A DNA stretch of 64,000 nucleotides, from assembly GCF_020731355.1 (NCBI RefSeq), contig NZ_JAJFZK010000010.1:1-64000 (forward strand). Reading direction: 5' to 3'. Under the pieces are notes generated by a model. It was not told the DNA's origin and did no database searches. It saw only the letters and a program-made list of their open reading frames with translations. Shown one piece after another: positions 7,926 through 15,673 of this stretch. The position numbers and the translations under genes are program-made. The DNA is from Bacillus sp. REN16. Lineage in GTDB: Bacteria > Bacillota > Bacilli > Bacillales > Bacillaceae_L. Position 1 is the stretch's first letter. Each line of letters starts with the position of its first letter.

Positions 7926-8573
7926 ATGAACGGGGGAAAAACGGTAGAGGGTAGAACAGGAATGGAGTACATAACTAATGGTTTAAGTGGGGAGCAACTT
8001 GAAGATCATATGAATAGTATGATGTATGAATATGAGGACGAAGTTGTTTATGCTGCTTTTGATTTACGTGCCGACTGGGTGACGGATTCAAATAATCCAA
8101 ATTCTCTTGCGATGGAAAAATACGTTGCGGAATTCCTGGAGCTAGACTATGTACATTACAACTCTAAAATTAATTCAATGGCAATTCTAACTAAGGAACA
8201 AAAGGAAGCAATCATTGCGATTTATGACGTGACACAGAGGCTTTTATCTGCCAAAAAGGTTCATCATGTCATTGTTTATCGCGGATTTAGCTGGTCTGAA
8301 CGCCCCGAATGGGTGAATGAAAGGCTGGAAGAGGGGCAAAATATTCAGATTGATGAGCAACGAATTTTATCTAGCTGGAGTTTTTCAGATGAAATTGCAA
8401 AAGGATTTGTTTCACGAAACAATTTCGGATTTGTTGTAAGGGCCATGATGCCAATTGAACGAATTTTTGCTATAATAGATATAACAATGGAATCCGAATC
8501 AGTCTGTGTTAGTTTCGATAAAAATGAAGAGTTTGAAGTCGTATTCATAAAAGGAGGGGAACTAAATGAATAA
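7926..8573 (+). CDS. Putative R-S-E mono-ADP-ribosyltransferase
   Basis: The protein has 215 residues, with an ATG after GAGGGGG. Residues 110-215 contain the three R-S-E class ADP-ribosyltransferase signatures in order: an arginine in HHVIVYRGF (R119), a Ser-x-Ser strand in LSSWSFSDEIAKGF (S150, S152), and Glu-x-Glu in NEEFEVVFIKGGE (E202, E204). Such enzymes move ADP-ribose from NAD+ to a protein or nucleic acid target and occur as toxins and phage effectors. The N-terminal 110 residues are helical and may be regulatory. There is no signal peptide, so it acts inside the cell or reaches its target by another route. The gene sits in an operon of unknown genes bracketed by repeats, which suggests horizontal gain. 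The target is unknown. Confidence 0.7.
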   Translation: MNGGKTVEGRTGMEYITNGLSGEQLEDHMNSMMYEYEDEVVYAAFDLRADWVTDSNNPNSLAMEKYVAEFLELDYVHYNSKINSMAILTKEQKEAIIAIYDVTQRLLSAKKVHHVIVYRGFSWSERPEWVNERLEEGQNIQIDEQRILSSWSFSDEIAKGFVSRNNFGFVVRAMMPIERIFAIIDITMESESVCVSFDKNEEFEVVFIKGGELNE

Positions 8574-8895
8574 TAATTTTTCGGAAAAACGGCCGATCGT
8601 TGTCCGTGCAACTCCAGAAATGGCTAATTGGATGCATCCCCAAGACGATAAACGAAAGCAGCTGATTCAGGAACGTGTAGAAGCTGCGAAAGCCCGCTTT
8701 TCTCAAAGAAAAAGGCAACCGGAAAAATTAGCTTATTCTCTTCAAAAAAAGAAGAACTCCATTCCGGTAATTGGAATCAAGGTGAAAACTGTCAGTGTAA
8801 CAGAGTTAGTATCCTCGAAAAAAATAGGACCAAAATCAGATAAAAAATTGCGTCGGGTTCAGTTAGAACAAGTAGGAAAACGAAGAACCGATTGA
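8566..8895 (+). CDS. Unknown small basic protein
   Basis: The protein has 109 residues, starts 8 bases inside the ART gene and follows AAAGGAGGGG, so it is co-translated with it. It is strongly basic (many K and R, with RFSQRKRQPEKL and KKIGPKSDKKLRR), suggesting contact with nucleic acid or with an acidic partner such as the ART. I do not recognise a family. It ends before a clear terminator (8947). An antitoxin or accessory role is a guess from position only. Confidence 0.5.
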   Translation: MNNNFSEKRPIVVRATPEMANWMHPQDDKRKQLIQERVEAAKARFSQRKRQPEKLAYSLQKKKNSIPVIGIKVKTVSVTELVSSKKIGPKSDKKLRRVQLEQVGKRRTD

Positions 8896-8946
8896 TAATA
8901 AGGAATAAAGTGAAAAACTAATGGCCGCATAATCAACAGAGTATGA

Positions 8947-8991
8947 CTATATTTACACACGAAAAAAATCGAGTGTAAATATAGTTTTTTT
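8947..8991 (+). terminator. Rho-independent terminator
   Basis: The 12-bp stem CTATATTTACAC/GTGTAAATATAG is followed by seven T. It ends the 7343-8895 operon. Confidence 0.85.
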
Positions 8992-9079
8992 ATTTAGATC
9001 CAGTTGCTGTTGTTTGCTGACTTCTTTTAATCGTTCCCTCGCCAAGACAGAATTCTCAAACGAGCTAGGTGCCTCTTTT

Positions 9080-9144
9080 TTACGATATACTCTTCTTCGT
9101 TTCATATGTCGGGTCAGCCTTCATGCTTTGTGGCAGCATTTGAA
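9080..9144. repeat. yvrJ 3'-end repeat, copy 2
   Basis: It matches 5051-5115 at 63 of 65 positions. On the minus strand it reads as the last 20 or so codons of a YvrJ protein with no 5' part. The similarity stops at 9144, where the DnaD-type gene begins, so this is a recombination joint. Confidence 0.9.
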
Positions 9145-10041
9145 CTTCAACGCAGCGAAAATATTCGCCAAGAACGAAAATGGGTCTATATTACGTATGA
9201 TGAATTAGCGAGGCAAATGCAAATCTCAAAAAGTACGATTAGAAGGGCTATTTTAAAGTTGAAAAATAATGGTTTCCTCGCTTCCGGCAATTTCAACAAA
9301 TTGAAAATAGATAGAACAAACTGGTACTCAATCAATTATGAAAAAGTAGACGAACTAAAGGCAGATGATAATGAATCACAACATGAAGTAGAAGAAAAGA
9401 CCGAAATTCCGCAACCCGACCTTGAAGAATCGATGTGTCCAAATGGAGCAGACGATGTGCTCAAAGTGGACAGTCCATCTGCTCAGAATGAACAGGCGAA
9501 GTGTTCAAAGTGGACAGACGATGTGCCCAATATGAACACAGCAATACCAGAGATTACTTCAGAGATTACAACAGAGAGTACATCAGAGACTTCTTCTTCT
9601 AAAAACAAAGGTGAAAAAGAAGACGAAAATGATGCATTTCAATTTTTTGAACAAAATGGTTTTGGCAAAATCGGAAACTATTATGCGAAAAGGATTAAAT
9701 CCTGGTGTGCTGCTTTATCTGGCGAACTAGTCATAGAATCGATGAAACTAGCATTAGAAAATGGATCAAACCGCTGGAATTATGCGGAGGCTGTACTAAA
9801 AGATTGGAGTAACAAAGGATACCATACCGTTAGAGAAATCCAAGAGGCACGCCAAACATACAAAAGACAAAAACAGAAAAAAACCTATACAACACCAGTC
9901 CGAAAAGAACTTATTCCGGAGTGGCTTCATGATGACCACCAGCCAGATAAACCGGTTATTGATTTGGATTTTGAAGCGAAGAAACGGTTGTTTGAGGAAC
10001 GGCTTTTGGGACAGAGGGAAAGGTTACTGTCCCAAGTGTAA
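9106..10041 (+). CDS. DnaD-domain phage replication protein, 5'-truncated
   Basis: The open frame has 311 codons. Residues 22-80 are a winged-helix domain of the phage replication initiator type (RKWVYITYDELARQMQISKS, then TIRRAILKLKNNGFLASGN and WYSINYE). Residues 175-240 are a DnaD/DnaB_2-like domain (FFEQNGFGKIGNYYAKRI... YAEAVLKDW). Members usually carry about 50 more residues before the wing. Here they are replaced by the antisense of a yvrJ 3' end, and the only ATG (9106) lies in that foreign sequence without a ribosome binding site. Expression is doubtful. It is probably a phage gene that lost its 5' end in the recombination at 9144. Confidence 0.65.
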   Translation: MSGQPSCFVAAFELQRSENIRQERKWVYITYDELARQMQISKSTIRRAILKLKNNGFLASGNFNKLKIDRTNWYSINYEKVDELKADDNESQHEVEEKTEIPQPDLEESMCPNGADDVLKVDSPSAQNEQAKCSKWTDDVPNMNTAIPEITSEITTESTSETSSSKNKGEKEDENDAFQFFEQNGFGKIGNYYAKRIKSWCAALSGELVIESMKLALENGSNRWNYAEAVLKDWSNKGYHTVREIQEARQTYKRQKQKKTYTTPVRKELIPEWLHDDHQPDKPVIDLDFEAKKRLFEERLLGQRERLLSQV

Positions 10042-10168
10042 AATAGGAATTTTGTAATCATCCCATCCCCAAAATTTTTCCCGGATCCTTAAAGGGGAAA
10101 GCCAACGTGTATAAGTTGCATCATTTCTAATCATCTTAAGAGATATACAAATTAGAAGAAGGTGCATT

Positions 10169-11278
10169 ATGGCGAAGAATTGTAATCGGTCATTCACCAT
10201 CATTTTTTTAAGCATGATCTTTATGCTAATGTCTTCCTGTGGGCAGTCACAAGGTAAAGTCGAAATTCAAGGTACGAATAAAACTCCTCGCGAGGTTTTA
10301 GGCTTCTATACAGAACAGGAAGGAACCTATCCAGGGTCTCAACCCACTGTTGACAGGCAATTCTTCAATTTAAGCATAATTGCACCTTTCTGGTATAAAC
10401 TTGATGATAAACGTCCAGGCAGTCTTATAGAATCAGTTACAGCAGAGCATAAAAGAAAGGTTATTCAAAGTGCCCATGAAAAACACATTAAGGTATATAT
10501 GGTTGTACATAATCTCTTTTATGAAACCGTGGAGAAGGGAAAGCAGGTAGCAAGTAATGTACTCGATAACGATAATATTCGCGATGTTTTTATTCAGAAC
10601 TTACGTAATGAAATAAATCAGTTTAATTATGACGGTATTAATATTGACATGGAAAATTTGTATATGACTGACCGTGATTCCTTTAGCCAACTGATAAGGG
10701 AATTGTCTGATGTGCTAAATCTTGATGGAAAAGCAGTTACGGTCTCAGTCCCGGCAAACACAGGTGATTCCCGAGCTAATCCCTGGTCACCGTGGTTTGA
10801 TTACGAAAAGATTGGTCAATATTCAGATGGGTTAATGATTATGACATACGATGAGCACAATCCTAGAACAAAACCCGGATCATCAGCATCAGTCGATTGG
10901 ACAGAAGCAACGATTCAATATGCTTTGAAACAGGGAGTACCACCATCAAAAATTTTACTAGGTATCGCCGGTTATGGATGGGACTGGGATACAACAGCAG
11001 GCGAAGCCAAGTATAGCTCCTATGAAGAGTTAATGGCTCAGAAAACAAAATATAACGCTAAAGTTCTATGGGACTCCCGTTCACAAACACCTCATTTCAG
11101 TTACCTGGATGAAGAACAACATAGCCACCAGGTTTGGTTTGAGAATAGCGATAGTCTGCGGTATAAGCTAGACCTTGTAGAAAAATATAACTTACGAGGA
11201 ATCGGGATTTGGCGACTCGGCTTAGAAGACCCAAAGTATTGGACGACAATACAAGAGAAAATAAAAGTAAAAAAGTGA
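10169..11278 (+). CDS. Glycoside hydrolase family 18 lipoprotein
   Basis: The protein has 369 residues, with AGAAGG before the ATG. An N-terminal hydrophobic segment ends in a lipobox (LMSSC, Cys at about 24), so it should be exported and lipid-anchored. The catalytic DGxxxDxE motif is present as YDGINIDMEN; later strands MIMTYDEHN and GIGIWRLGLED fit the GH18 barrel. There is no LysM domain, unlike SleL and YaaH, the Bacillus spore cortex hydrolases of the same fold. It may act on peptidoglycan (N-acetylglucosaminidase) or chitin-like chains; the sequence does not decide. It stands alone. Confidence 0.8.
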   Translation: MAKNCNRSFTIIFLSMIFMLMSSCGQSQGKVEIQGTNKTPREVLGFYTEQEGTYPGSQPTVDRQFFNLSIIAPFWYKLDDKRPGSLIESVTAEHKRKVIQSAHEKHIKVYMVVHNLFYETVEKGKQVASNVLDNDNIRDVFIQNLRNEINQFNYDGINIDMENLYMTDRDSFSQLIRELSDVLNLDGKAVTVSVPANTGDSRANPWSPWFDYEKIGQYSDGLMIMTYDEHNPRTKPGSSASVDWTEATIQYALKQGVPPSKILLGIAGYGWDWDTTAGEAKYSSYEELMAQKTKYNAKVLWDSRSQTPHFSYLDEEQHSHQVWFENSDSLRYKLDLVEKYNLRGIGIWRLGLEDPKYWTTIQEKIKVKK

Positions 11279-11480
11279 AGGACTGGCAATCTGTAATCTG
11301 CACTTGAACGGCCCAATGTGCATTTGCATATGGTCGCTTGCCCTAAGCAATCTTACACATTTGGGCGCTTTCCATGAGTAAAGAAAGTCTTTTTTGTTGT
11401 ACTGCAAGTGTTCTCTTTGGGAACTATAAATAAAATATAGCAAAAAGAGATGAATTCTTTATAAATGGAGGGTTATGCCC

Positions 11481-12284
11481 GTGAATAGTATTAAAAAATT
11501 CTTTACTAGTAGTACGAAAACAGCAGACAAGAAGATTGTCACAGTGTATGTATTATTTCGTGCACTTGCTATTTTCATGCTTATCAATCAGTTAATTATG
11601 CAAAGATGGGGGGCTGCGTTTCTTCTTGTGCTGACGCTCGCTTTATTTGCTATCCCACAACTTGTGGAGCGATTGTTTAACATTGAAATTCCCAACTTGT
11701 TGGAACTGATCATCATCTTATTTGTTTTTAGTTCGACTATTCTGGGGGAACTGAGCGATTTTTACGGTTATTTTAAAATTTGGGACACAGCACTTCATAC
11801 ACTCAATGGCTTTCTGGCTGCAGGTGTCGGTTTCTCGCTGGTCTATCTGTTAAATAAAAATGCTGAGGGTATAAATTTGAGCCCGTTGTTTCTTGCAATC
11901 GTCACTTTCTGTTTTTCTATGACCGTTGGTGTTATGTGGGAGTTTTTTGAATACGCCGCAGACCGCTGGATGAATCTCGATATGCAAAAAGACCGAGTAG
12001 TTCAAAAAATAAACAGTGTAAGTATTGGTTCAGAAAGTAATGCCGTTTATCGGATTGAAAATATTCAACGCACAATTATTGAAAGTAATGATGATTTGGG
12101 GAATAGGATGGAAACCGTTATTGACGGTGGATATCTTGATATTGGAATTATTGATACAATGAAGGATTTATTTGTCAACCTGCTTGGTGCAATTGTCTTC
12201 AGTGTGTTAGGCTATCTATACGCTCAGCATGACGAGAAAAAATATAGGTTTGTGAGGAATTTTATCCCCAGAAAAAAAGGATAA
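11481..12284 (+). CDS. Multi-pass membrane protein of unknown function
   Basis: The protein has 267 residues from GTG 11481 (GGAGGG 8 bases before; the ATG two codons earlier is too close to it). There are five or six hydrophobic segments, with the conserved-looking signature WDTALHTLNGFLAAGVGFSL and later MWEFFEYAADRWM, a polar loop of about 60 residues, and a last membrane helix (LLGAIVFSVLGYLY). The His and Glu/Asp residues near the membrane are suggestive of a catalytic or ion-binding site, but no function is known to me. Confidence 0.6.
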   Translation: MNSIKKFFTSSTKTADKKIVTVYVLFRALAIFMLINQLIMQRWGAAFLLVLTLALFAIPQLVERLFNIEIPNLLELIIILFVFSSTILGELSDFYGYFKIWDTALHTLNGFLAAGVGFSLVYLLNKNAEGINLSPLFLAIVTFCFSMTVGVMWEFFEYAADRWMNLDMQKDRVVQKINSVSIGSESNAVYRIENIQRTIIESNDDLGNRMETVIDGGYLDIGIIDTMKDLFVNLLGAIVFSVLGYLYAQHDEKKYRFVRNFIPRKKG

Positions 12285-12421
12285 TGAAAATTTGTTTTCA
12301 AACAAATTTCAATATAGCAACAGAAATTGCTGAAGAGCTTAATCTAGATACCCTAGGAATAAAAAATAGAGATGATATGTAGAAGAAAGCGTTAATCCAA
12401 GATGAAGGGTTAACGCTACTT

Positions 12422-12769
12422 TTAATCCTCTCCCTCAAGTGCCTCATTTAACTGGTCGAGGGTAATATATTCTCCACGCTCGATTTCCTGATCCACCTCA
12501 CTAGCCATTTTTAATAATGCTTTGCCTAGTTCTTTTTTGCGCCCAGGTAAATCTTTTTCAATTTGCTCAGCGGTTAAGCCTTCATTTTTTAAGTCCTTAC
12601 GAATTAAGTCTTCAACATCATCAAAGAAATCCGATTTATAAAGTATTATGCGTCCATCTGTATTAATGCTAAGTTTTAATCTATCATGTGCTTTTAGATT
12701 AACAGTCTCACGTAACTCCTTTGGAATTGTAATTTGTCCTCTGTCATTGATTTGTACATCATACAACAT
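12422..12769 (-). CDS. AbrB/MazE/SpoVT-type DNA-binding protein
   Basis: The protein has 115 residues. The minus-strand start follows AAAGGGTG. Residues 1-45 are a swapped-hairpin AbrB-like domain (INDRGQITIPKELRE). The rest is a charged helical tail (LTAEQIEKDLPGRKKELG...) of the kind by which MazE/PrlF-type antitoxins hold a toxin, yet no toxin gene adjoins it: the neighbours are a membrane protein and, divergently, uvrX. It could be an orphan antitoxin or a local transcription regulator. Confidence 0.75.
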   Translation of the reverse strand: MLYDVQINDRGQITIPKELRETVNLKAHDRLKLSINTDGRIILYKSDFFDDVEDLIRKDLKNEGLTAEQIEKDLPGRKKELGKALLKMASEVDQEIERGEYITLDQLNEALEGED

Positions 12770-12865
12770 TTATTTCACCCTTTCAGTAATGCTGAATTGA
12801 TGATTAAAGTATATCATAAATATCTGTACCACATCCCCCAGTGAGGAAATGCTTTACCATTTCAA

Positions 12866-12946
12866 ATTTTGTTTTTAATTTCCATTGAAATCGAACGTAT
12901 ATTCTCTTATGATTAAGAATATAATACGAACATATATTCTTTTTGG
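12866..12946. repeat. uvrX promoter repeat, copy A
   Basis: These 81 bp match 15516-15596 at 76 positions in the same orientation. It covers the promoter and both LexA-like boxes of uvrX. Confidence 0.9.
12892..12940 (+). promoter_or_regulatory. Tandem LexA (SOS) boxes around a -10 element
   Basis: CGAACGTATATTCT (12892-12905) and CGAACATATATTCT (12927-12940) each match 12 of 14 positions of the Bacillus LexA consensus CGAACRNRYGTTYC. A TATAAT at 12920-12925 lies between them, so bound LexA would block polymerase. This predicts DNA-damage induction of uvrX. Confidence 0.75.
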
Positions 12947-12958
12947 AGATGATGTCAG

Positions 12959-14218
12959 ATGGTGGATTACAGTCAGTTGCCCGTTCAAAAGATTTTATGC
13001 GTGGATATAAAGAGCTTCTATGCGAGCTGTGCAGCAGTATTATTAGGTCTTGATCCACTTGAGTGCTATTTGGCGGTTGTTGGAGATACTGAGCGCCCGG
13101 GAAGTGTTGTGCTCGCCGCTTCACCAAAGCTAAAACAGGAATTTGGGATCAAAACGGGGTCTAGGCTTTTTGAAATCCCAAAGGATCCGCGAATTAAAGT
13201 TGTAAACCCGAAAATGGCAACCTATTTACGAATTTCAACAGAAATTACGAGACTTTTTAATCGGTATGTCCCCAAAAGTGCGATTCATGTGTATAGCGTA
13301 GATGAAAGCTTTATCAAGATTGATGGAACTGAAAAATTATGGGGAGATGCGACAACGATTGCGCGTAAAATCAAGCAAGAGATTGAAGCTGAGTATGGGC
13401 TAACCTGTGCGATTGGGATTGGCCCTAATATGCTAATGGCAAAGCTATGCTTAGATTTGGATGCAAAGAAAAAGGGCATTGCAGAATGGACCTATGACGA
13501 TATCCCCGAAAAATTATGGTCCATATCACCACTGCGAGAAATGTGGGGAATTGGGAGAAGGGTAGAGCGAACCTTGAATGGAATGGGAATTACAACCGTT
13601 GGGCAGCTTGCCCACTATCCACTTGAATTGCTTGAGAAAAAATTCGGAGTGATGGGGAACCAATTATACTACCATGCCTGGGGTGTCGATTTATCGGAGC
13701 TTGGTGCGCCTATTATGCAAGGGCAGATTAGCTTTGGGAAAAGCCAAATTCTGATGCGTGATTATCCAGATCCGGAAGAAGTAAAGCATGTCATTCTTGA
13801 AATGTGTGAAGAGGTAGCAAGGCGTGCACGACGACATAAAAAGGCAGGTCGAACGATTAGCCTTGGAATTCAATATAGCCAAGATGAATTTGGCGGAGGA
13901 TTTTATCGGTCGAAAACGATTGAAGCTCCGACCAATATTACGATGGAAATGTATCGTGTCTGTCTTGCATTATTTGAGAAATTTTATACCCGAAAGACCG
14001 TTCGCCAAATCTCAATTTCGCTTTCCAATATTGAGGATGACACACAAATGCAATTGGATTTGTTTTATCTTAATCGAGTTAAGCAGCATAAGCTTGGTTA
14101 TGTAATGGATGGCATCCGAGGAAAATACGGTTCAGATGCGATCCTGCGTGCAGTTTCCTATACAAATGCTGGAACATCAAGGCTCCGCAGCAAGCTTGTT
14201 GGCGGACACAAAGGATAG
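12959..14218 (+). CDS. uvrX: UvrX-type Y-family DNA polymerase
   Basis: The protein has 419 residues, with GGAG ten bases before the ATG. It is a Y-family translesion polymerase close to UvrX of prophage SP-beta and to YqjW. The metal-binding residues sit in ILCVDIKSFYASC and in the catalytic YSVDESFI; a thumb helix-hairpin-helix is seen around GIGRRVERTLNGMGI; a sliding-clamp binding motif near the C-terminus reads MQLDLF. It copies past damaged bases at the cost of accuracy. Tandem LexA boxes upstream predict SOS control. Its usual partner yolD is reduced to nine codons immediately downstream, and a complete yolD survives at 15650. Confidence 0.9.
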   Translation: MVDYSQLPVQKILCVDIKSFYASCAAVLLGLDPLECYLAVVGDTERPGSVVLAASPKLKQEFGIKTGSRLFEIPKDPRIKVVNPKMATYLRISTEITRLFNRYVPKSAIHVYSVDESFIKIDGTEKLWGDATTIARKIKQEIEAEYGLTCAIGIGPNMLMAKLCLDLDAKKKGIAEWTYDDIPEKLWSISPLREMWGIGRRVERTLNGMGITTVGQLAHYPLELLEKKFGVMGNQLYYHAWGVDLSELGAPIMQGQISFGKSQILMRDYPDPEEVKHVILEMCEEVARRARRHKKAGRTISLGIQYSQDEFGGGFYRSKTIEAPTNITMEMYRVCLALFEKFYTRKTVRQISISLSNIEDDTQMQLDLFYLNRVKQHKLGYVMDGIRGKYGSDAILRAVSYTNAGTSRLRSKLVGGHKG

Positions 14219-14259
14219 AAAGAAGGTAATAAGGAATGATACGAGACCGCGGAGCGATC
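14190..14259. repeat. uvrX-yolD junction repeat, copy A
   Basis: These 70 bp cover the last uvrX codons, the intergenic gap and the first yolD codons. They match 15604-15673 with a single difference. After 14259 similarity ends abruptly and the yolD frame stops. Confidence 0.92.
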
Positions 14260-14262
14260 TAA
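14236..14262 (+). pseudogene. yolD stub, eight codons
   Basis: It has the same start as the intact yolD at 15650 (M-I-R-D-R-G-A-I) and then TAA. The rest of the gene has been replaced by unrelated sequence that leads straight into a terminator. Confidence 0.8.
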
Positions 14263-14275
14263 ACAATACTATAAT

Positions 14276-14320
14276 AAAGGGGAGGCTATAACGTTTATAA
14301 CGATAAACTTCCCCTTTTTT
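14276..14320 (+). terminator. Rho-independent terminator
   Basis: AAAGGGGA pairs with TCCCCTTT across a loop that contains TATAACG repeats, followed by more T. It ends the uvrX transcript, and the loop holds a fragment (GGAGGCTATAACG) of the dispersed repeat seen at 5413. Confidence 0.7.
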
Positions 14321-14422
14321 TATCGTTGTTTAACCTAATAATAGTCAAACAAAAACCAATTCAAGCATTTCATTTAAGGTAGAAGACGTACTCGATAAGC
14401 ATTACCCCACTACAGGACAGAC

Positions 14423-15334
14423 CTAAAGATCCTGCTCATTTTGTTTCAGTTTCAAAATTTCTTCTCTAGTCAAACCAGTTATCTCCTCAATTAATGAAAG
14501 ATCAAGCCCCTTTTTTATCATCATTAAGGCGTTTTGATGGTTTGCTTCTTTTCTTCCAATTTCTTTCCCTAATCTGCGTTCTCCTTCTAGGTTGCTTAAC
14601 AAATCACGTAGCTCTTTTGCACGCGCTTCATAAATGACACGATTTTCTTTGTTTGCACTTATAGTTTCCCACTCAATGAGTGCTTCTCTTACTTGCTCGA
14701 TGTTCATTGCCCACTCCTCCAATTCGGACATTAATTCATCGTCTAATTTATTTTGCGGATAATCAACAGCTGATAACATCAACAGCCAAGGTAGTTGATT
14801 ATTCTGCATCATTTCCCGATGGTATTTTCTCCATTGTACCACGAAAGAGGTCAAATCAAACACATGGAATTCAAGGTGGTCACTCCATAAGAAATGTTTA
14901 CTATTTTCTCGAATATGAAAAGTTGTGTGGAAATCATCGGTTTCAGAAGGGAAAAGTGAGAAGTTTAAAATAGAAATTGAAATGGTGGGTCGCAATTTTT
15001 GATATAATTCACCGGAATGAATAGAGGATGAATAGGTCTTTGCCCAATAGTAGAGTATGCGTTCTGGTAAATCATGTTTGTTAATAATTTGAATTTCAAC
15101 ATTAATATTTTCATCGTTTGCAGTATTAACAGCTAAATCCAGTCGAACTGTTTTTCCATCCTTAGTCTCCTTGGAGATTTCAGTATTTATGAATTGTAAA
15201 TCTTGAATTCGATTATTACCTTTCCTTCCTAGAAGGTCATTCAAAAATGCGATTGTAATATGTTTTCGACTTGGCTGACCAAATAACTGTTTGAACATAA
15301 AATCCACTTTTAAATCGAGGTATTCGGTTTTCAT
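14423..15334 (-). CDS. Rpn family recombination-promoting nuclease / PD-(D/E)XK transposase-like protein
   Basis: The protein has 303 residues. The N-terminus (DLKVDFMFKQLFG, then HITIAFLNDLLG) and the nuclease core RLDLAV...VEIQI (aspartate plus ExQ) are those of the Rpn/PDDEXK_2 family, and the C-terminus has the usual helical region ending in a short HTH-like repeat (DLSLIEEITGLTREEILKL). Rpn proteins are Ca/Mg-dependent DNA endonucleases linked with RecA-independent gene transfer and, in recent reports, phage defence. It stands alone between the two uvrX repeat copies, in the opposite direction. No terminal inverted repeats were seen. Confidence 0.85.
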   Translation of the reverse strand: MKTEYLDLKVDFMFKQLFGQPSRKHITIAFLNDLLGRKGNNRIQDLQFINTEISKETKDGKTVRLDLAVNTANDENINVEIQIINKHDLPERILYYWAKTYSSSIHSGELYQKLRPTISISILNFSLFPSETDDFHTTFHIRENSKHFLWSDHLEFHVFDLTSFVVQWRKYHREMMQNNQLPWLLMLSAVDYPQNKLDDELMSELEEWAMNIEQVREALIEWETISANKENRVIYEARAKELRDLLSNLEGERRLGKEIGRKEANHQNALMMIKKGLDLSLIEEITGLTREEILKLKQNEQDL

Positions 15335-15476
15335 AAAATATCGTCCTTTCGGGGTTGTATTAGGGGTGTAATAAGGAACTTTCTTTACAAATCATTAATT
15401 TCGACAATTAATCACAAATTCCTGCGAGGTTGTAAAAAATTTAAATACCTAATTCAACAGATTTAGGTGCTATTTA

Positions 15477-15507
15477 CTACGATATACTCTTTAATGTAGG
15501 GTCAGGA
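15477..15507. repeat. yvrJ 3'-end repeat, short copy 3
   Basis: The minus strand reads CTGACCCTACAT...AGAGTATATCGTA, the last codons of yvrJ (DP..., KSIS, stop) with an internal deletion compared with 5051 and 9080. It lies directly upstream of the second uvrX promoter copy. Confidence 0.65.
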
Positions 15508-15515
15508 ACTCTTTT

Positions 15516-15596
15516 ATTTTGTTTTTAATTTCCATTGAAATCGAACGTATATTCTTTTATTATTGAGAATATAATACGAACATACATTCCTTTTGG
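15516..15596 (+). repeat. uvrX promoter repeat, copy B, with LexA boxes
   Basis: It matches 12866-12946 at 76 of 81 positions. It keeps the -10 element and two LexA boxes, CGAACGTATATTCT (15542-15555) and CGAACATACATTCC (15577-15590, 13 of 14 to consensus). It should therefore drive SOS-controlled transcription of the remaining yolD. Confidence 0.88.
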
Positions 15597-15603
15597 GGTA
15601 TTG

Positions 15604-15673
15604 GCAAGCTTGTTGGCGGACACAAAGGATAGAAAGAAGGTAATAAGGAATGATACGGGACCGCGGAGCGATC
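15604..15673. repeat. uvrX-yolD junction repeat, copy B
   Basis: It is 69 of 70 identical to 14190-14259. Joined almost directly to the promoter repeat, it shows that about 1.24 kb of uvrX coding sequence has been deleted here. Confidence 0.92.
15606..15632 (+). pseudogene. uvrX remnant, last codons only
   Basis: The final eight codons (K-L-V-G-G-H-K-G) and the stop of uvrX are all that remain of the polymerase gene in this copy, five bases after the promoter repeat's GGGG. Confidence 0.75.

Noticed and set aside
9014-9208. Open frame of 64 codons on the plus strand
   Set aside because: It overlaps the yvrJ tail and the DnaD-type gene in another frame; the minus-strand reading of the same region explains the sequence better.
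12804-13127. Open frame of 107 codons on the minus strand
   Set aside because: It covers the uvrX promoter and its first codons in antisense; the LexA boxes and the polymerase gene account for the sequence.
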